In this document: positions 51,962 to 62,838 of the stretch, piece after piece
Layout: each line of letters opens with the position of its first letter
How positions within the stretch are numbered: position 1 is the first letter of the stretch
Source of the DNA: Gracilibacillus halotolerans
GTDB lineage: Bacteria; Bacillota; Bacilli; Bacillales; Amphibacillaceae
Reading direction: 5' to 3'
Assembly (NCBI RefSeq): GCF_014206945.1
Contig: NZ_JACHON010000005.1
Location: 62,001 to 126,000, forward strand
DNA length: 64,000 nucleotides
Position numbers and translations under genes: made by a program
Notes under the pieces: generated by a model
Told to the model about the DNA's origin: nothing
Database searches by the model: none
Seen by the model: the letters and a program-made list of their open reading frames with translations, nothing else

Positions 51962-52995
51962 TTAATTTTTATTAACTATTGCTTGGTATTGTTTCGAAAA
52001 ATAATCACGATAATCTCCAGAAATAATGTTATTCCACCAATCTTCATTTTCTATATACCATTTAATAGTCTGTTGAATACCAGTATCAAAATTATAAGCG
52101 GGTTTCCAACCTAATTGTTCAAGTTTTGTTGGGTTAATAGCATACCGTTTATCGTGACCTAAGCGGTCTTCAACAAATTCTATTAGATCTTCTGATTTAT
52201 CTAACGATTTTATAATTGTTTTAACTACATCTAAATTTGTTTTTTCATTATGACCGCCAACATTGTAAACTTCGCCATTTAAGCCCTTATGTAGTACTAA
52301 ATCTATTGCTGTGCAGTGATCATAGACATGTAACCAATCGCGAATGTTCTTACCATCACCATATACTGGTACCTTTTCATTATTTAACACTCTAGATATA
52401 GTTAAAGGAATTAATTTTTCAGGGAAATGATAAGGCCCATAATTATTTGAACACCGAGTAATATTTATCGGTAAATCGTATGTCTCATGATAAGCACGTA
52501 CTAGAAAGTCTGATGAGGCCTTGCTAGCGCTATAAGGACTATTGGGTTGCAATGGAGTTTCCTCAGTGAAAAAAGTATTTGGGTCAAAGTCTAATTCACC
52601 ATATACTTCATCTGTTGATACATGGACAAATTTTGAAACCGCAAATTCTTTTGAGGCATCCAATAATACTTGTGTACCGATAATATTCGTTTTTGTAAAT
52701 ATTTCTGGATCTGTTATGGAACGATCTACGTGACTTTCCGCAGCAAAATGAACAACATAGTCAAAGTTCTCTCTTTCAAAATGTGTAAAGATAGATTTTC
52801 TATCCGCTATATCACACTGAATGAAATGATAGTTTTGTTTATTTTCTATATCTTTATGTTTTGTTAAATCACCAGCATATGTTAGTAAATCTAAATTGTA
52901 AATGTCGTAATTCGGATAATTATTCACCAAGTAATGAACAAAGTTTCCGCCAATAAATCCAGCCCCGCCAGTAATTAGGATTTTCTTTTTTGTCA
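51962..52995 (-). CDS. rfbB: dTDP-glucose 4,6-dehydratase (RmlB)
   Basis: Second enzyme of dTDP-L-rhamnose synthesis, 344 residues. The N-terminus has TGGAGFIGGNFVHYLV for NAD, then HFAAESHVDRSI, the active-site VSTDEVYGELD and YSASKASSD with Tyr and Lys, and CSNNYGPYHFPEKLIPL. All are typical of RmlB. The frame is open 23 codons further upstream across the end of the rmlD gene, but AGAGGTGG just before the ATG at 52993-52995 decides the start, 2 bp after the rmlD stop. The order rmlA-rmlC-rmlD-rmlB is complete here. Confidence 0.96.
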
Positions 52996-52997
52996 TC

Positions 52998-53849
52998 TTA
53001 TCCACCTCTATTGAATTCAATAATATATCTTTTAAGAGCACTTTCCCAATCGGGTAAAGGAGCAAAACCAGATTTAATTAATTTTGACTTTGATAATCTT
53101 GAGTTTTTGGGACGTAAAGCACGAGTAGGATACTCTTCTGTCGAAACAAGGTTAACTTTTACTTCTTTTTTTAACATTTTAAATGTTTCTAATGCTAATT
53201 CTGCCCAACTGCAATACCCCTCATTGGAAGCATGATAAGTTCCGTATTTTTCTGTATCAATCATATCAATTATTAGGTGTGCCAAATCATATGTATAAGT
53301 CGGTGATCCTATTTGATCATTTACAATATTTAATTCATTTTTCGTTTCTGAAAGACGAATCATAGTTTTAACGAAATTATTACCATTTATACCGAACACC
53401 CAGGAAATGCGTATTATAAAATGTTTTTCTATTAAACCTTTAACTATTTGCTCGCCCTCATATTTTGTTTCTCCATAATAATTTATTGGGTTAGGAACAG
53501 ATGTCTCTGTAAATGGTAGATTTCCTTCTCCATTGAATACATAATCAGTACTAATATAAACGAATTTAGCGTTAATAGTTTTAGCAATTTCAGCAAGATA
53601 TTTGGTCCCATTAACATTAACATTATAACAATCACTCTTATTATCTTCGGCATTGTCTACAGCCGTATAAGCTGCACAATGTATAATAACATCGGGCTTT
53701 AATTTTCTAATAAAGTCTTCAACATGACTTTTATTAGTAATATTTAAATCCTTTGAAGATATTCCAACTATTTCATGATTACTATTCAATCCTACTCTTA
53801 CAACATCATAACCCAATTGACCACTGTATCCAGTTACAAGTACTTTCAT
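52998..53849 (-). CDS. rfbD: dTDP-4-dehydrorhamnose reductase (RmlD)
   Basis: Last enzyme of dTDP-L-rhamnose synthesis, 283 residues. It has VTGYSGQLGYDVV for the dinucleotide, the region VIHCAAYTAVDNAEDN, the ISTDYVFNG motif and YGETKYEGE with the catalytic Tyr and Lys, in the usual RmlD order. It lies 2 bp from both rmlC upstream and rmlB downstream, so the four genes are tightly coupled. Length is normal for the family. Confidence 0.95.
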   Translation of the reverse strand: MKVLVTGYSGQLGYDVVRVGLNSNHEIVGISSKDLNITNKSHVEDFIRKLKPDVIIHCAAYTAVDNAEDNKSDCYNVNVNGTKYLAEIAKTINAKFVYISTDYVFNGEGNLPFTETSVPNPINYYGETKYEGEQIVKGLIEKHFIIRISWVFGINGNNFVKTMIRLSETKNELNIVNDQIGSPTYTYDLAHLIIDMIDTEKYGTYHASNEGYCSWAELALETFKMLKKEVKVNLVSTEEYPTRALRPKNSRLSKSKLIKSGFAPLPDWESALKRYIIEFNRGG

Positions 53850-53851
53850 AT

Positions 53852-54415
53852 TTAATAATCACCATACTTAAAATTAATATCTGCATCTTTTATCTTTGGC
53901 GCATTAATATCCTTATCAGAGAGAATAGGTTCTATATTCGTGGGCCAATCAACACCGATTTCAGGATCATTCCATAAAATACTTCTATCATCTTCTGGAG
54001 AATAAAACTCGTCTACTTTATATTGAACCTCAACATTGTCTGTTAATGTTAAAAATCCATGTGCAAATCCTTTTGGAATCAATATTTGCTTTTTATTTTC
54101 TGCACTCAACTCAATTCCATACCAACTACCATACGTCTTACTTCCTTTGCGTATATCCACTGCAACGTCATAAATTGCTCCTTTTGTACACCTGACTAAC
54201 TTTGTTTGAGCTTTGGGATTCTTTTGATAATGTAAACCTCTCAAAGTTCCCTTTACAGCAGAAAAAGAATGGTTATCTTGAAGAAAGTTTATGTTTAGTG
54301 ATTCTTCTCTAAAACTAGATTCATTATAAGTTTCCATAAACCATCCACGATGATCACCATATACTTTTGGTTCTATTATAAAAACGCCTTCTAGATAGGT
54401 TTCTAGTATGCTCAA
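53852..54415 (-). CDS. rfbC: dTDP-4-dehydrorhamnose 3,5-epimerase (RmlC)
   Basis: Third enzyme of dTDP-L-rhamnose synthesis, 187 residues, a cupin-fold epimerase. It shows the family signatures [34 protein letters not shown] with the catalytic His, [13 protein letters not shown] and [11 protein letters not shown] with the Tyr-containing segment VQYKVDEFY. The ATG overlaps the rmlA stop codon by 4 bp (ATGA). It acts on the product of RmlB and hands it to RmlD. Confidence 0.95.
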   Translation of the reverse strand: MSILETYLEGVFIIEPKVYGDHRGWFMETYNESSFREESLNINFLQDNHSFSAVKGTLRGLHYQKNPKAQTKLVRCTKGAIYDVAVDIRKGSKTYGSWYGIELSAENKKQILIPKGFAHGFLTLTDNVEVQYKVDEFYSPEDDRSILWNDPEIGVDWPTNIEPILSDKDINAPKIKDADINFKYGDY

Positions 54416-55320
54416 GATAGAACCTCCTTGTTCTTAATATAATTATTAATAGCTTCTTGTTTGGCTAGTCTAATTAAATATTGGCCATATTCATTCTTTT
54501 TTAATGGCTCCGCTAATTTTAATAATTCCTCTTTGCCAATATAACCTTTTCGATATGCAATTTCTTCTAAACAAGCAACCTTCAAACTTTGACGTTTTTC
54601 TACAGTCTCAATAAATGTTGATGCTTCTAGTAGTGATTCATGTGTTCCTGTATCCAACCAAGCAAAACCTCTACCTAGTAGTTCTACATGTAATTCATCC
54701 AATTCGAGATACGCTTTATTTACATCTGTTATCTCTAGTTCTCCTCGATTTGAGGGTGTAATATTTTTAGCAATATCTACAACTCGATTATCATAAAAAT
54801 ATAAACCTGTTACAGCATAAGTAGATTTTGGTTCTAATGGCTTTTCTTCTATTGATATTGCTCTTCCATCCTGATTAAACTCCACTACACCAAAGCGCTC
54901 TGGATCTTTAACATTATATCCAAACACAGTAGCTCCACTCTTTCTTACTACTGCCTTCTCTAATAATTCTGTAAAGTTATGACCATAAAAAATATTGTCT
55001 CCTAGGATTAAAGCAACATTATCATCACCTATGAAATCTTCACCAATAATAAAAGCTTGTGCTAAACCGTCCGGTGATTCCTGTATCTTATACTGTAAGC
55101 TTATGCCTAATTCTAATCCATCACCAAGTAATTGTTCGAAACGCGGGGTATCCTTTGGGGTAGAAATTATTAGTATCTCTTTAATCCCTGCAAGCATTAA
55201 TACTGACAGCGGATAATAAATCATAGGCTTATCATAGATTGGTAATAATTGCTTAGAAAGAGACTTAGTAAGAGGGTAAAGCCTCGTACCGCTACCCCCT
55301 GCTAATATTATTCCTTTCAA
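54412..55320 (-). CDS. rfbA: Glucose-1-phosphate thymidylyltransferase (RmlA)
   Basis: First enzyme of dTDP-L-rhamnose synthesis, 302 residues, making dTDP-glucose. It has [20 protein letters not shown] with the catalytic Arg and Lys, the [12 protein letters not shown] metal-site Asp, [16 protein letters not shown] and the TGLYFYDN motif, all typical. The start is a TTG, with AAGGG somewhat far upstream (12 bases); no better in-frame start is seen. It is followed by rmlC with a 4-bp overlap and preceded by the pyruvyl transferase gene. Confidence 0.95.
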   Translation of the reverse strand: MKGIILAGGSGTRLYPLTKSLSKQLLPIYDKPMIYYPLSVLMLAGIKEILIISTPKDTPRFEQLLGDGLELGISLQYKIQESPDGLAQAFIIGEDFIGDDNVALILGDNIFYGHNFTELLEKAVVRKSGATVFGYNVKDPERFGVVEFNQDGRAISIEEKPLEPKSTYAVTGLYFYDNRVVDIAKNITPSNRGELEITDVNKAYLELDELHVELLGRGFAWLDTGTHESLLEASTFIETVEKRQSLKVACLEEIAYRKGYIGKEELLKLAEPLKKNEYGQYLIRLAKQEAINNYIKNKEVLS

Positions 55321-55370
55321 TTCTGTTCACAACCCTTCTGTATATACTAAAATGAGTTTGTACAAAAGTA

Positions 55371-56453
55371 CTACCTTCTAACATTATTCTCTAGAAAATC
55401 TAATAATAAATCAAAATTCTCATTTGCCTTATATAATAAATTTTGAGATAGATTGACTTTACTATCTATGTAACTAAGAATCATTTCTTTTGATTCTTCT
55501 TTACTCACGTCAAACAAAGATTTACATCTTTCAGGATATCCAATTTGTTGATAATATCTTATAGTTTTTCCAGGATGCAGTGGAAACGATATAACAGACT
55601 TATGGAAAGTGGTTGCAATGATACCTACATGCAGTTTAGGTGTAATTACAGCATCTACATTTGAAATGACTTCAACAAACTCAAGTGGATTGTTAAAATC
55701 ATAAATTACGGTTTGTTCAGAAGGAAATAACTTATATACTTCTCTCAACTCATCTCCTTTTGTAACATAATCTGTAGTAATTATAAAACCAATATCTTTC
55801 CGTGATCCTAGACTATCTAGGATTGCACCTATAACTATATCGTTATATAAATCACTGTTTTTACTGGCTAAATGAATCAAGACCTTCTGTCTATTCTTTA
55901 ACTTTTCTTGAGAAGAAATCCATGTGTTCTCTTTCTTTATATTAAAGATTGCGTCATTAATAACCTGCGCGGAATCAGACGTTACCCTGATTTCAGATTG
56001 AACCCCATAGTTTCTCATATAATCTCTAGATTCTTTATCTCTTACAGAAACAATTTTTGCCTTATTAAAAATATACTTTGCAGTTTTTCTTAAAAACTTT
56101 CTTTCTAATGGGCCTGCTCCCACACCTATAATCGCAATTGGTTTTCTTCTCAAAATCATAAAAAGTCCATATGCAAAATAAGTTAAAAATCTATAAATTG
56201 ATCCTTTTAAATTTTCATTATGCGATTGACCGAAATAACCACCTGAGATATACACCATTCCATCCATAGAAAATAATTCTTTCAACCCTGCTACTTTTAT
56301 GTTTAAAGCCTCTTTTGAATATTCAGATGCTTTTGTAAAATAAACATCAACATCGTCGAATTTTTTTTCTATTTTTTTATTGAACATGATTGCGAAAAGA
56401 GAATCTCCAAAATTAGATCCATGTGTAGCACCACACAATAAAACTTTTTTCAT
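55371..56453 (-). CDS. Polysaccharide pyruvyl transferase family protein
   Basis: Protein of 360 residues, like CsaB and WcaK-type enzymes that transfer a pyruvate ketal from phosphoenolpyruvate onto a sugar of an exopolysaccharide or wall polymer. Signatures are the N-terminal GATHGSNFGDSLFAIMF, the central IGVGAGPLERKFLRK followed by VRDKESRDYM, and the late TPKLHVGIIATTFHKSVISF with its conserved His residues. It lies between wzx and rmlA in the operon. A pyruvylated residue gives the polymer a negative charge and may anchor S-layer-type proteins. Confidence 0.9.
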   Translation of the reverse strand: MKKVLLCGATHGSNFGDSLFAIMFNKKIEKKFDDVDVYFTKASEYSKEALNIKVAGLKELFSMDGMVYISGGYFGQSHNENLKGSIYRFLTYFAYGLFMILRRKPIAIIGVGAGPLERKFLRKTAKYIFNKAKIVSVRDKESRDYMRNYGVQSEIRVTSDSAQVINDAIFNIKKENTWISSQEKLKNRQKVLIHLASKNSDLYNDIVIGAILDSLGSRKDIGFIITTDYVTKGDELREVYKLFPSEQTVIYDFNNPLEFVEVISNVDAVITPKLHVGIIATTFHKSVISFPLHPGKTIRYYQQIGYPERCKSLFDVSKEESKEMILSYIDSKVNLSQNLLYKANENFDLLLDFLENNVRR

Positions 56454-56469
56454 AATCTAACTACCCCTC

Positions 56470-57948
56470 TTATTTTTTTATTCTATTTAACATATAATTA
56501 ACTACAATTTTAACTTGTGTTTTTGTGAATTCTGACCAAAACATAAAATATATTATTATAAATGATAAGAAAGCCCAAGCACTAAAAATTATTATTATAA
56601 GTAAAACTACCATTAAGTTATTTGTCAAAGTCATATTCAAAATATTTTTCAAATAGATTAAGAACGGAATTACAGAGAACATAAATAAGATAACTGGAAT
56701 TAAACTCCGTAAAAAATCTTTAATATTAAAGTTTATTAGTTTATAGGTGATAATAACCATTATTGTATAATTACATACCAAAGATAAAGCAACACCTAAA
56801 CTAATACCGATTAGTCCCCATTGGGATCCTATATAAGAGAAGATAACGACCATCATTGCATAAATAATCTGTATAACTGCTCTGTTATAGACAAACCCCT
56901 TAGCTCTAAAAATTGGATCACAAATTTTATAACCCACTCTAAAAAACAGGAATAGCGCTAAGTATTTCAAAGGAACCGAGGCTTCAATCCATTGTTCTCC
57001 AAGTAAAGCTATAATTAATTCTTCAGAAAGTAAAAATATTAATACACTCATCGGTAAGTATATTGTTGCGAATACCGTCGTTAATAGAATGAAAATATTA
57101 CTTAATCGATTATTCTGATTTTGTATTTTGGACATTACAGGGAAAAACACCTGATCTATTACTTGACCCATTAAATGGGCAGGTATCGCCATTAATTGAT
57201 ATGCTCTATTGTACAATCCCAACGAATGTGCTCCCAATGTTCTGGCTATAACGAAATAATCACCTTGATTCGCTGTTACACTAAAGAATCGTGAAATAGT
57301 GTAACCACCTCCAAAATGAATTAGTTTCTTAAAGCTTGATTTTGAAAATCCTAACGGATTTTCAATAGGTTGCATAAACCAAGCTATTCCGGTTGCGACA
57401 AAGTATTTTATCAACAAGGCAATTACTAATCCCCATACACCGAAACCTAATATTCCTAGAAATATCGCAAAAAAACCATAACTTAATGTACTTATAATAT
57501 CTTTCACAACAATTATTTTGAATCGTAGATTCCTTTGAAGTAATGATAATGAGACAACTCCAAAACTGTTTAAGATAAAAGACAGTGCGATAATCCTTAG
57601 AATCATAACTTCTTCTATTTTAAGTAATTGGGTTAAATAAGGAGCTAAGAGATATACCAATACAAAGCAAATAATACCAAATATAAATGATACAGTAAAA
57701 CCAGTTTTAATATCGGTATTATCTAATTTTTTCTTTTGAACAATTGCAGGACCAATTCCCATCATCCAAAAGATATCGGTATAGCTTATAATTATAGTTA
57801 CAGCACTTACTATACCAAACTCTTCTGGGCTGAATATTCTAGCAAGAATAAGGGTTGTTAATAATTGCAAAGTAAAGACAACAATAGATGAAGTTGACAT
57901 TGTTGCTAATCCCTTAGCTGTTTTACTTTTAAGGTTGTTTTTAGTCAA
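56470..57948 (-). CDS. Wzx-type polysaccharide flippase (MOP/PST family)
   Basis: Integral membrane protein of 492 residues with about 12 to 14 predicted helices and the opening typical of the RfbX/PST family (FTLQLLTTLILARIFSPEEFG; the first half is VFTLQLLTTLI). It flips the undecaprenyl-linked repeat unit across the membrane for polymerisation by Wzy, encoded next upstream. The start is a TTG with AAGGG nine bases upstream. It has no soluble domain and no catalytic motif, as expected for this family. Confidence 0.92.
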   Translation of the reverse strand: MTKNNLKSKTAKGLATMSTSSIVVFTLQLLTTLILARIFSPEEFGIVSAVTIIISYTDIFWMMGIGPAIVQKKKLDNTDIKTGFTVSFIFGIICFVLVYLLAPYLTQLLKIEEVMILRIIALSFILNSFGVVSLSLLQRNLRFKIIVVKDIISTLSYGFFAIFLGILGFGVWGLVIALLIKYFVATGIAWFMQPIENPLGFSKSSFKKLIHFGGGYTISRFFSVTANQGDYFVIARTLGAHSLGLYNRAYQLMAIPAHLMGQVIDQVFFPVMSKIQNQNNRLSNIFILLTTVFATIYLPMSVLIFLLSEELIIALLGEQWIEASVPLKYLALFLFFRVGYKICDPIFRAKGFVYNRAVIQIIYAMMVVIFSYIGSQWGLIGISLGVALSLVCNYTIMVIITYKLINFNIKDFLRSLIPVILFMFSVIPFLIYLKNILNMTLTNNLMVVLLIIIIFSAWAFLSFIIIYFMFWSEFTKTQVKIVVNYMLNRIKK

Positions 57949-58018
57949 TCTTGTACACCCTTCCAGTCAATTAGAGCTTAAATTAGATCACTATAACACT
58001 TACGTGTAAATAAGTTGC

Positions 58019-59446
58019 TTAACTTTTGTTTTTTTGTTTAGTCTGTCGGTATTTAAGAATCATAATTATCAATATTGGTATAAAGTAAACCATAAAAGAT
58101 GCTCTGAATATTTCAAAAAAACTGGATCTCACTAGGTTTATTAAAATATAGAATAGCGAATAATATCTAACGATATAAAAATTTTTATTTTTCCCTTCTT
58201 TAAATACAAAAAGTTTCGATAACAACTTTCCAATTATTATTGCAATTAGAACAGCATACCAGCCAAAATTAGCATATAAATCTCCTGCTAAAGTCGCTCC
58301 AACAGGATAACCTTCTAACTTGTTAATAGTGTTCGAGGAGGGTGAAATCAAGCTATGGAAATCACTAAATAAAAAACCTGCAGGAACTAGAGACGTAAAT
58401 GAACCTACGAATGTTAAACCATATAAATAAGACTCACTACTAGGCATATGTTTTAGGATAGCAACTACTGAAAAGAATGATAGACCAAACTCAGCAAGTG
58501 TTTCATATATTACATCCATCGAAAATAACTCCTCTTTAAAAATACCAAAAAAGGAAAAAAGTGAAGTTAAACTATCAGTTCTAACTTTTCTAATAACTGC
58601 TAATAAGTTAAGTAATATCATTGCGACTAGTATGGTTAAAAGTGATTTTCTTAGCGATAATTTTATTCTGTAAATAGCTCCATAGCATAAGAGAATTGCT
58701 AAGATACCAGTCACAGGATATCTTCGATCTCCTGTAAGAATCATAATAATTATAAAATAACTGACAGTCGCTATTAAAACTATGAAACCTAATCTTTTAT
58801 TTTTGGGTAGCCCAGCTAAAATTAAGAGGATACTTGGAACAACCAATATAGCAAAATCATCAGCTAATCCTACATGTTGCTGTATTGCCATATAACTTGA
58901 ACTAGATTGTGCTTGAATTATACTGTTTAAATCAATGTATAGTCTAAAAGGTACTGAAAAAAACAGAAGTATTATCCCAGAATTATAAAGTAGTTTAGAA
59001 TCCCCTTGGTCATCATTCTCATCTGACAGTTCTCTGCGCTCTCGTAAATGAAAGTTAGAACTTAACATTAGTCCAGTGTATATGGCTTGTATAAATAGCA
59101 AGATATAAAAACTTGTTTCAAACAGCAATTTTTCTGGGTATCTACTCATTAAATCCCAAAAAACGTCAGAGTCTAAATTAAAAGCATGCAAAAAAACTCT
59201 TCCAAACATAAATAAGTAAAGTAGAATTATAAACCAGACTCTAAAATCCATATACCTTATTCTTCGATAATACATTTGTAAAATTTGAAAAAACATTAAA
59301 ATTATGGCCGTTATAGAAATTATAAACGACCAATTCTCAACATTTTCAAAGTTACTGGAAGTTATAACAAATAGAAAATAAATAATTATTAAAAGAAAAA
59401 AATTTACTAGTGTGAAAAAGAAATATTTAAATGTTTTTTTATACAT
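58019..59446 (-). CDS. Wzy-type oligosaccharide repeat-unit polymerase
   Basis: Integral membrane protein of 475 residues with about 11 to 12 predicted helices and one large extracellular loop (about 330-400), the usual form of Wzy/EpsF-like polymerases. Sequence motifs are weak in this family; assignment rests on topology and position between wzx and the glycosyltransferase genes. Arg residues in the outer loops, such as GDRRYPVTG, suit polymer handling. The frame is open 14 codons upstream, but AAAGGA nine bases before the ATG at 59444-59446 supports the later start, just after the preceding gene ends. Confidence 0.85.
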   Translation of the reverse strand: MYKKTFKYFFFTLVNFFLLIIIYFLFVITSSNFENVENWSFIISITAIILMFFQILQMYYRRIRYMDFRVWFIILLYLFMFGRVFLHAFNLDSDVFWDLMSRYPEKLLFETSFYILLFIQAIYTGLMLSSNFHLRERRELSDENDDQGDSKLLYNSGIILLFFSVPFRLYIDLNSIIQAQSSSSYMAIQQHVGLADDFAILVVPSILLILAGLPKNKRLGFIVLIATVSYFIIIMILTGDRRYPVTGILAILLCYGAIYRIKLSLRKSLLTILVAMILLNLLAVIRKVRTDSLTSLFSFFGIFKEELFSMDVIYETLAEFGLSFFSVVAILKHMPSSESYLYGLTFVGSFTSLVPAGFLFSDFHSLISPSSNTINKLEGYPVGATLAGDLYANFGWYAVLIAIIIGKLLSKLFVFKEGKNKNFYIVRYYSLFYILINLVRSSFFEIFRASFMVYFIPILIIMILKYRQTKQKNKS

Positions 59447-59451
59447 ATTTA

Positions 59452-60552
59452 CTAATCCTTTATTATAAAATAAAAATAATCTTTCCATTTTTCAGCTATT
59501 TTTTGAGGGTCTAGAACATCTAAAATCTCAGTTGCACGGTCACTCAACTTTTTTGACAAATTCTCGTCTTGTATTATTTCTGCGATTCCATTAGCCATTC
59601 CCTCTATATCATCTACATCCACAAGAATGCCCCTTCTACCATTGTCAGTTAGATAAGCTGGACCTCCTGGCGGACAATTTGTAGCTAATACTGGTACTCC
59701 AACTCCCATTACTTCTATTAAGACATTTGGTATACCTTCATTTCTAGATGGTAAGACAAAAACTGATGAGTTATACACCTCTTTAGAAACATTTTTTACC
59801 GTGCCAGGAAATACAACATATTTTTCTATGTTTAAGGTTTTTATTAATTTTTTATACTCATTTAACAAAGGTCCTTCCCCATAAATTACCAGTAAGTAAT
59901 CCGGATATTTTTCATTAATTTTTGCAAATGCTTTAATTAATACATCGATTCCTTTTCTGTATTCAAAACTAGCTGCAGCAGTAGTAATCAGTTTTTCTCT
60001 TTTTCCATCAAATGGTTTTTGATATTCATTAACATCTAAGTAAGGATTAGGTATCACTGTTGATTTATCCAATATCTTCTTACCATAAAATCTCATAGCC
60101 TGATTAGTTTGAAAGACTAAACCATGACAAAAGCTAAAGTTTATTTTATTAATTATCTTCCAAATTTTCGAATAACTTTCTGGTGCGTTCCTTTCAGAAC
60201 CAACTAATTTTATTTTTTTAAAAATAGTTGCAAGTCTGCTTATAAATAAAGCATCTGCACCAAATGCACATACTAATACGGGTTCAATATGCTCTATTTC
60301 TTCTCTTAATTTTTTTATAACTTCGATCTTATAATTTAATTTTTCCCTTACCGATCTTCCAGTTCTATAGTTTAATTTTCTAATTGAAATCTGCTTATTG
60401 ACTTCTATTAATGTTTCCTGAGGCGAAAGTGAAATTAAATAAACTTTGTCAAATAACGTGGTACACGATTTTGCCACAAATGCTATCATCTTCTGTGCAC
60501 CACCATAGCCTAGGTTATTTACTACAAATACTATACTTCTATTAATCCTCAT
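59452..60552 (-). CDS. Glycosyltransferase family 4 protein
   Basis: Retaining GT-B glycosyltransferase of 366 residues, cytosolic or membrane-associated. It has the N-terminal acceptor-side motif VNNLGYGGAQKMIAFVA, the donor-side AAASFEYRKGIDVLIKAFA and the sugar-nucleotide motif LPSRNEGIPNVLIEVMGVG with the two conserved Glu residues. It probably adds one sugar to the lipid-linked repeat unit. AAGGAAGAG precedes the ATG. It lies just before wzy in the operon. The donor and linkage are not deducible. Confidence 0.93.
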   Translation of the reverse strand: MRINRSIVFVVNNLGYGGAQKMIAFVAKSCTTLFDKVYLISLSPQETLIEVNKQISIRKLNYRTGRSVREKLNYKIEVIKKLREEIEHIEPVLVCAFGADALFISRLATIFKKIKLVGSERNAPESYSKIWKIINKINFSFCHGLVFQTNQAMRFYGKKILDKSTVIPNPYLDVNEYQKPFDGKREKLITTAAASFEYRKGIDVLIKAFAKINEKYPDYLLVIYGEGPLLNEYKKLIKTLNIEKYVVFPGTVKNVSKEVYNSSVFVLPSRNEGIPNVLIEVMGVGVPVLATNCPPGGPAYLTDNGRRGILVDVDDIEGMANGIAEIIQDENLSKKLSDRATEILDVLDPQKIAEKWKDYFYFIIKD

Positions 60553-60581
60553 ATTCTCTTCCTTTTTTATAAAATACTATA

Positions 60582-61661
60582 CTATTTTATATGTATGTTC
60601 ATTTTTTCCTCTAACATATCATGACTAATTTTTATACTTTTAAGGAATTCACTTCTTGATTTTGATATTGTTCTAATATCTAATGAATGATACCATTCAT
60701 ACAATTCATTACCCACATTATAGTAATTGTCTTTCTCAATAATGAAACCTATCCCTAATCGATGTGATATTTTTTCCATATATGTGTTTTTAAAAACTAT
60801 AATGGGGATGTTTAAATAGATTGCATAATATAATTTTATAGATATTGCTGTATCAACAAATTTATTGCCAACATCATATAAAGCATAAATAATATCCACA
60901 TCTTTTAAAATATTAGGAGTTTCAGAGGGATCGAACCTACCTCTTTGCACTACGTTTTGAATTTTCTTATCTTTAATATATTCACCTATCATTTCTGTTC
61001 CTGCTCCTATAAAATGCAATATATATCTATTATCGTTTGCCAATTCATCAATAAGCTTTATTGCATGTTGTGGAAAGTTCATATATCCTAAATATAAAAT
61101 CTTGATTGGTTTATCCTTTGGTTTTAAATTAGTATGAGGTGACAATTCTCTTAAAAATCTATTATTTAGACTGTGAATCATTAAATAGTCTTTTTTTGGT
61201 AAAAAAGGAATAAATGCATCTGATGCAACCGTTGTAAATGCAGAAGGTTCAATTGCTTTTTTTAATCTGTTAAAAACAAAAAAAAGGTTAAAATGATGAT
61301 AATCTCTTATGTTAAGACAATATTTACCCGCGAAATTCCTTTTTAGAACATCTGCAAACATAAATGCTGTAAATTCATTCCACACTATTATAAAATCATA
61401 ATTATTCTCTATGAGTATTTTTGTTGCGAATCTTTTAAAACCCCAATAATGTATCCACTTTCTTATAAAACTCCATTCCTTTTTTATATTTAATTCATAT
61501 TTATACGCATTACTAGCATTATGACTCTCATCAATTTGATATTTATCTATATAAATAATATCATAATCAATATTATGCTTATCCATATAATCTGTATATA
61601 GGGCTGATAATGTCATATGTTTTAAGTTACTAGTACTTAATAAACAAATTTTTTTTGCCAT
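60582..61661 (-). CDS. Probable GT-B glycosyltransferase
   Basis: Protein of 359 residues with a two-domain layout like GT-B glycosyltransferases but with weak family motifs. The C-terminal half has KILYLGYMNFPQHAIKLIDE, LHFIGAGTEM and VVQRGRFDPSETPNILKDVD, the usual donor-domain sequence pattern, and then SIKLYYAIYLNIPIIVF in place of the canonical EGxPxVxxE. It is likely to build the repeat unit with its neighbours. The ribosome site is weak (GTGGGTG ten bases upstream). It could belong to a distinct capsular transferase family. Confidence 0.75.
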   Translation of the reverse strand: MAKKICLLSTSNLKHMTLSALYTDYMDKHNIDYDIIYIDKYQIDESHNASNAYKYELNIKKEWSFIRKWIHYWGFKRFATKILIENNYDFIIVWNEFTAFMFADVLKRNFAGKYCLNIRDYHHFNLFFVFNRLKKAIEPSAFTTVASDAFIPFLPKKDYLMIHSLNNRFLRELSPHTNLKPKDKPIKILYLGYMNFPQHAIKLIDELANDNRYILHFIGAGTEMIGEYIKDKKIQNVVQRGRFDPSETPNILKDVDIIYALYDVGNKFVDTAISIKLYYAIYLNIPIIVFKNTYMEKISHRLGIGFIIEKDNYYNVGNELYEWYHSLDIRTISKSRSEFLKSIKISHDMLEEKMNIHIK

Positions 61662-61701
61662 GATTATACACCCACTTTAAGATTTAAAAATATTATTATT
61701 A

Positions 61702-62838
61702 CTAAGACTTTATGACTTTTTCCAGTATACTTTTAGATTTTGCGTTAAATGCTGTTATTGAAAAAAGCTCTTTAAAGACACTCATAGTATTCTTCTTCAT
61801 TTGACTGAGTTCATTTAAGTCATATCCTGCTACCAATTCTGCCACCTCTTTAAATCGTTCTTCCGAAACATTAATTCCTATTTTATATTTTTCTACAAGT
61901 TCAAAGGTGTCAGCTTTAATATTATTTATAATTGGTAGTCCCGATGCAAAATAGTCTATTGACTTCATAGTTAATCCAACACAGACAGTTTTCTTCATTA
62001 TATTTATTCCAAAATTACATTTTCCTAAAATTTCACTCTTTATTTTTTCATCGTATATTTTTCCGTGAAATTGCACTGTAACACCAAATTTACTAACTTC
62101 TTTTATGAAATCCTCTCTCTTTTCACCATCCCCAATAATGTGTAAAGTAACTGGTTTTAACTTATGGATCTCAGCCAAGGTTTTAGCTATTAGTGGAATA
62201 TCTATAATATTATTAATAGAACCTAAATAACAAATATTCATCTTATTAGCGCTAATTTCATTTATAATATTGTGAGTTTTCGTTTCCTTTGTAAGATATA
62301 GTACATCTGTTTCTTTTTCGTTTAGTATACCTTGAAGATTCCGTTGATATAATTTACACTCTGTAATTACAAAATCTGCTTTCCTCAAGTTTTTATTTCT
62401 TAAATTTCTCCATAATAGAAAAGGAATTGTTAAAGTTTTTTTTGCTGCTAGTGATGGAAATGTTTCTGGCCATAAATCATATACATCGAATATTAATTTT
62501 ATATCATTCTTTTTGCGAAGGGTAGCAGCAATTTTCCCAAGATAATTTGGTGGTAACATTACGTATAGAATATCCGGTTTAATTTCCTTTATTTTCTTAT
62601 ATACTTTTTTAGAAAAAGTGTAATGAGAATAAATTCTTTTAATCGATAAATTATTCTTGTATCTAGGGACACGTACTTGAATTGTACCTTTCCTGTCAAG
62701 ATTATATCTTTCCTTATTAATGTGATCATAATCAGATGTAATATATGTTACATCATATCCCATGTTTTCTAAATGCAATTGTATGAATTTTAATCTGTTA
62801 TCATAATAATTAAAACAACTGACAAGAACAGCCTTCAT
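61702..62838 (-). CDS. Glycosyltransferase family 4-like protein
   Basis: GT-B glycosyltransferase of 378 residues. The donor domain shows NICYLGSINNIIDIPLIAKTL, LHIIGDGEKREDFIKE and KSIDYFASGLPIINN, typical of WbuB/WcaI-like GT4 enzymes that act early in repeat-unit assembly. The first domain has KIAATLRKKNDIKLIFDVYDLWPE, the conserved DLWPE motif of that group. It overlaps the preceding dehydrogenase gene by 4 bp (ATGA), so the two are coupled. Probably the second sugar after the initiating transferase. Confidence 0.9.
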   Translation of the reverse strand: MKAVLVSCFNYYDNRLKFIQLHLENMGYDVTYITSDYDHINKERYNLDRKGTIQVRVPRYKNNLSIKRIYSHYTFSKKVYKKIKEIKPDILYVMLPPNYLGKIAATLRKKNDIKLIFDVYDLWPETFPSLAAKKTLTIPFLLWRNLRNKNLRKADFVITECKLYQRNLQGILNEKETDVLYLTKETKTHNIINEISANKMNICYLGSINNIIDIPLIAKTLAEIHKLKPVTLHIIGDGEKREDFIKEVSKFGVTVQFHGKIYDEKIKSEILGKCNFGINIMKKTVCVGLTMKSIDYFASGLPIINNIKADTFELVEKYKIGINVSEERFKEVAELVAGYDLNELSQMKKNTMSVFKELFSITAFNAKSKSILEKVIKS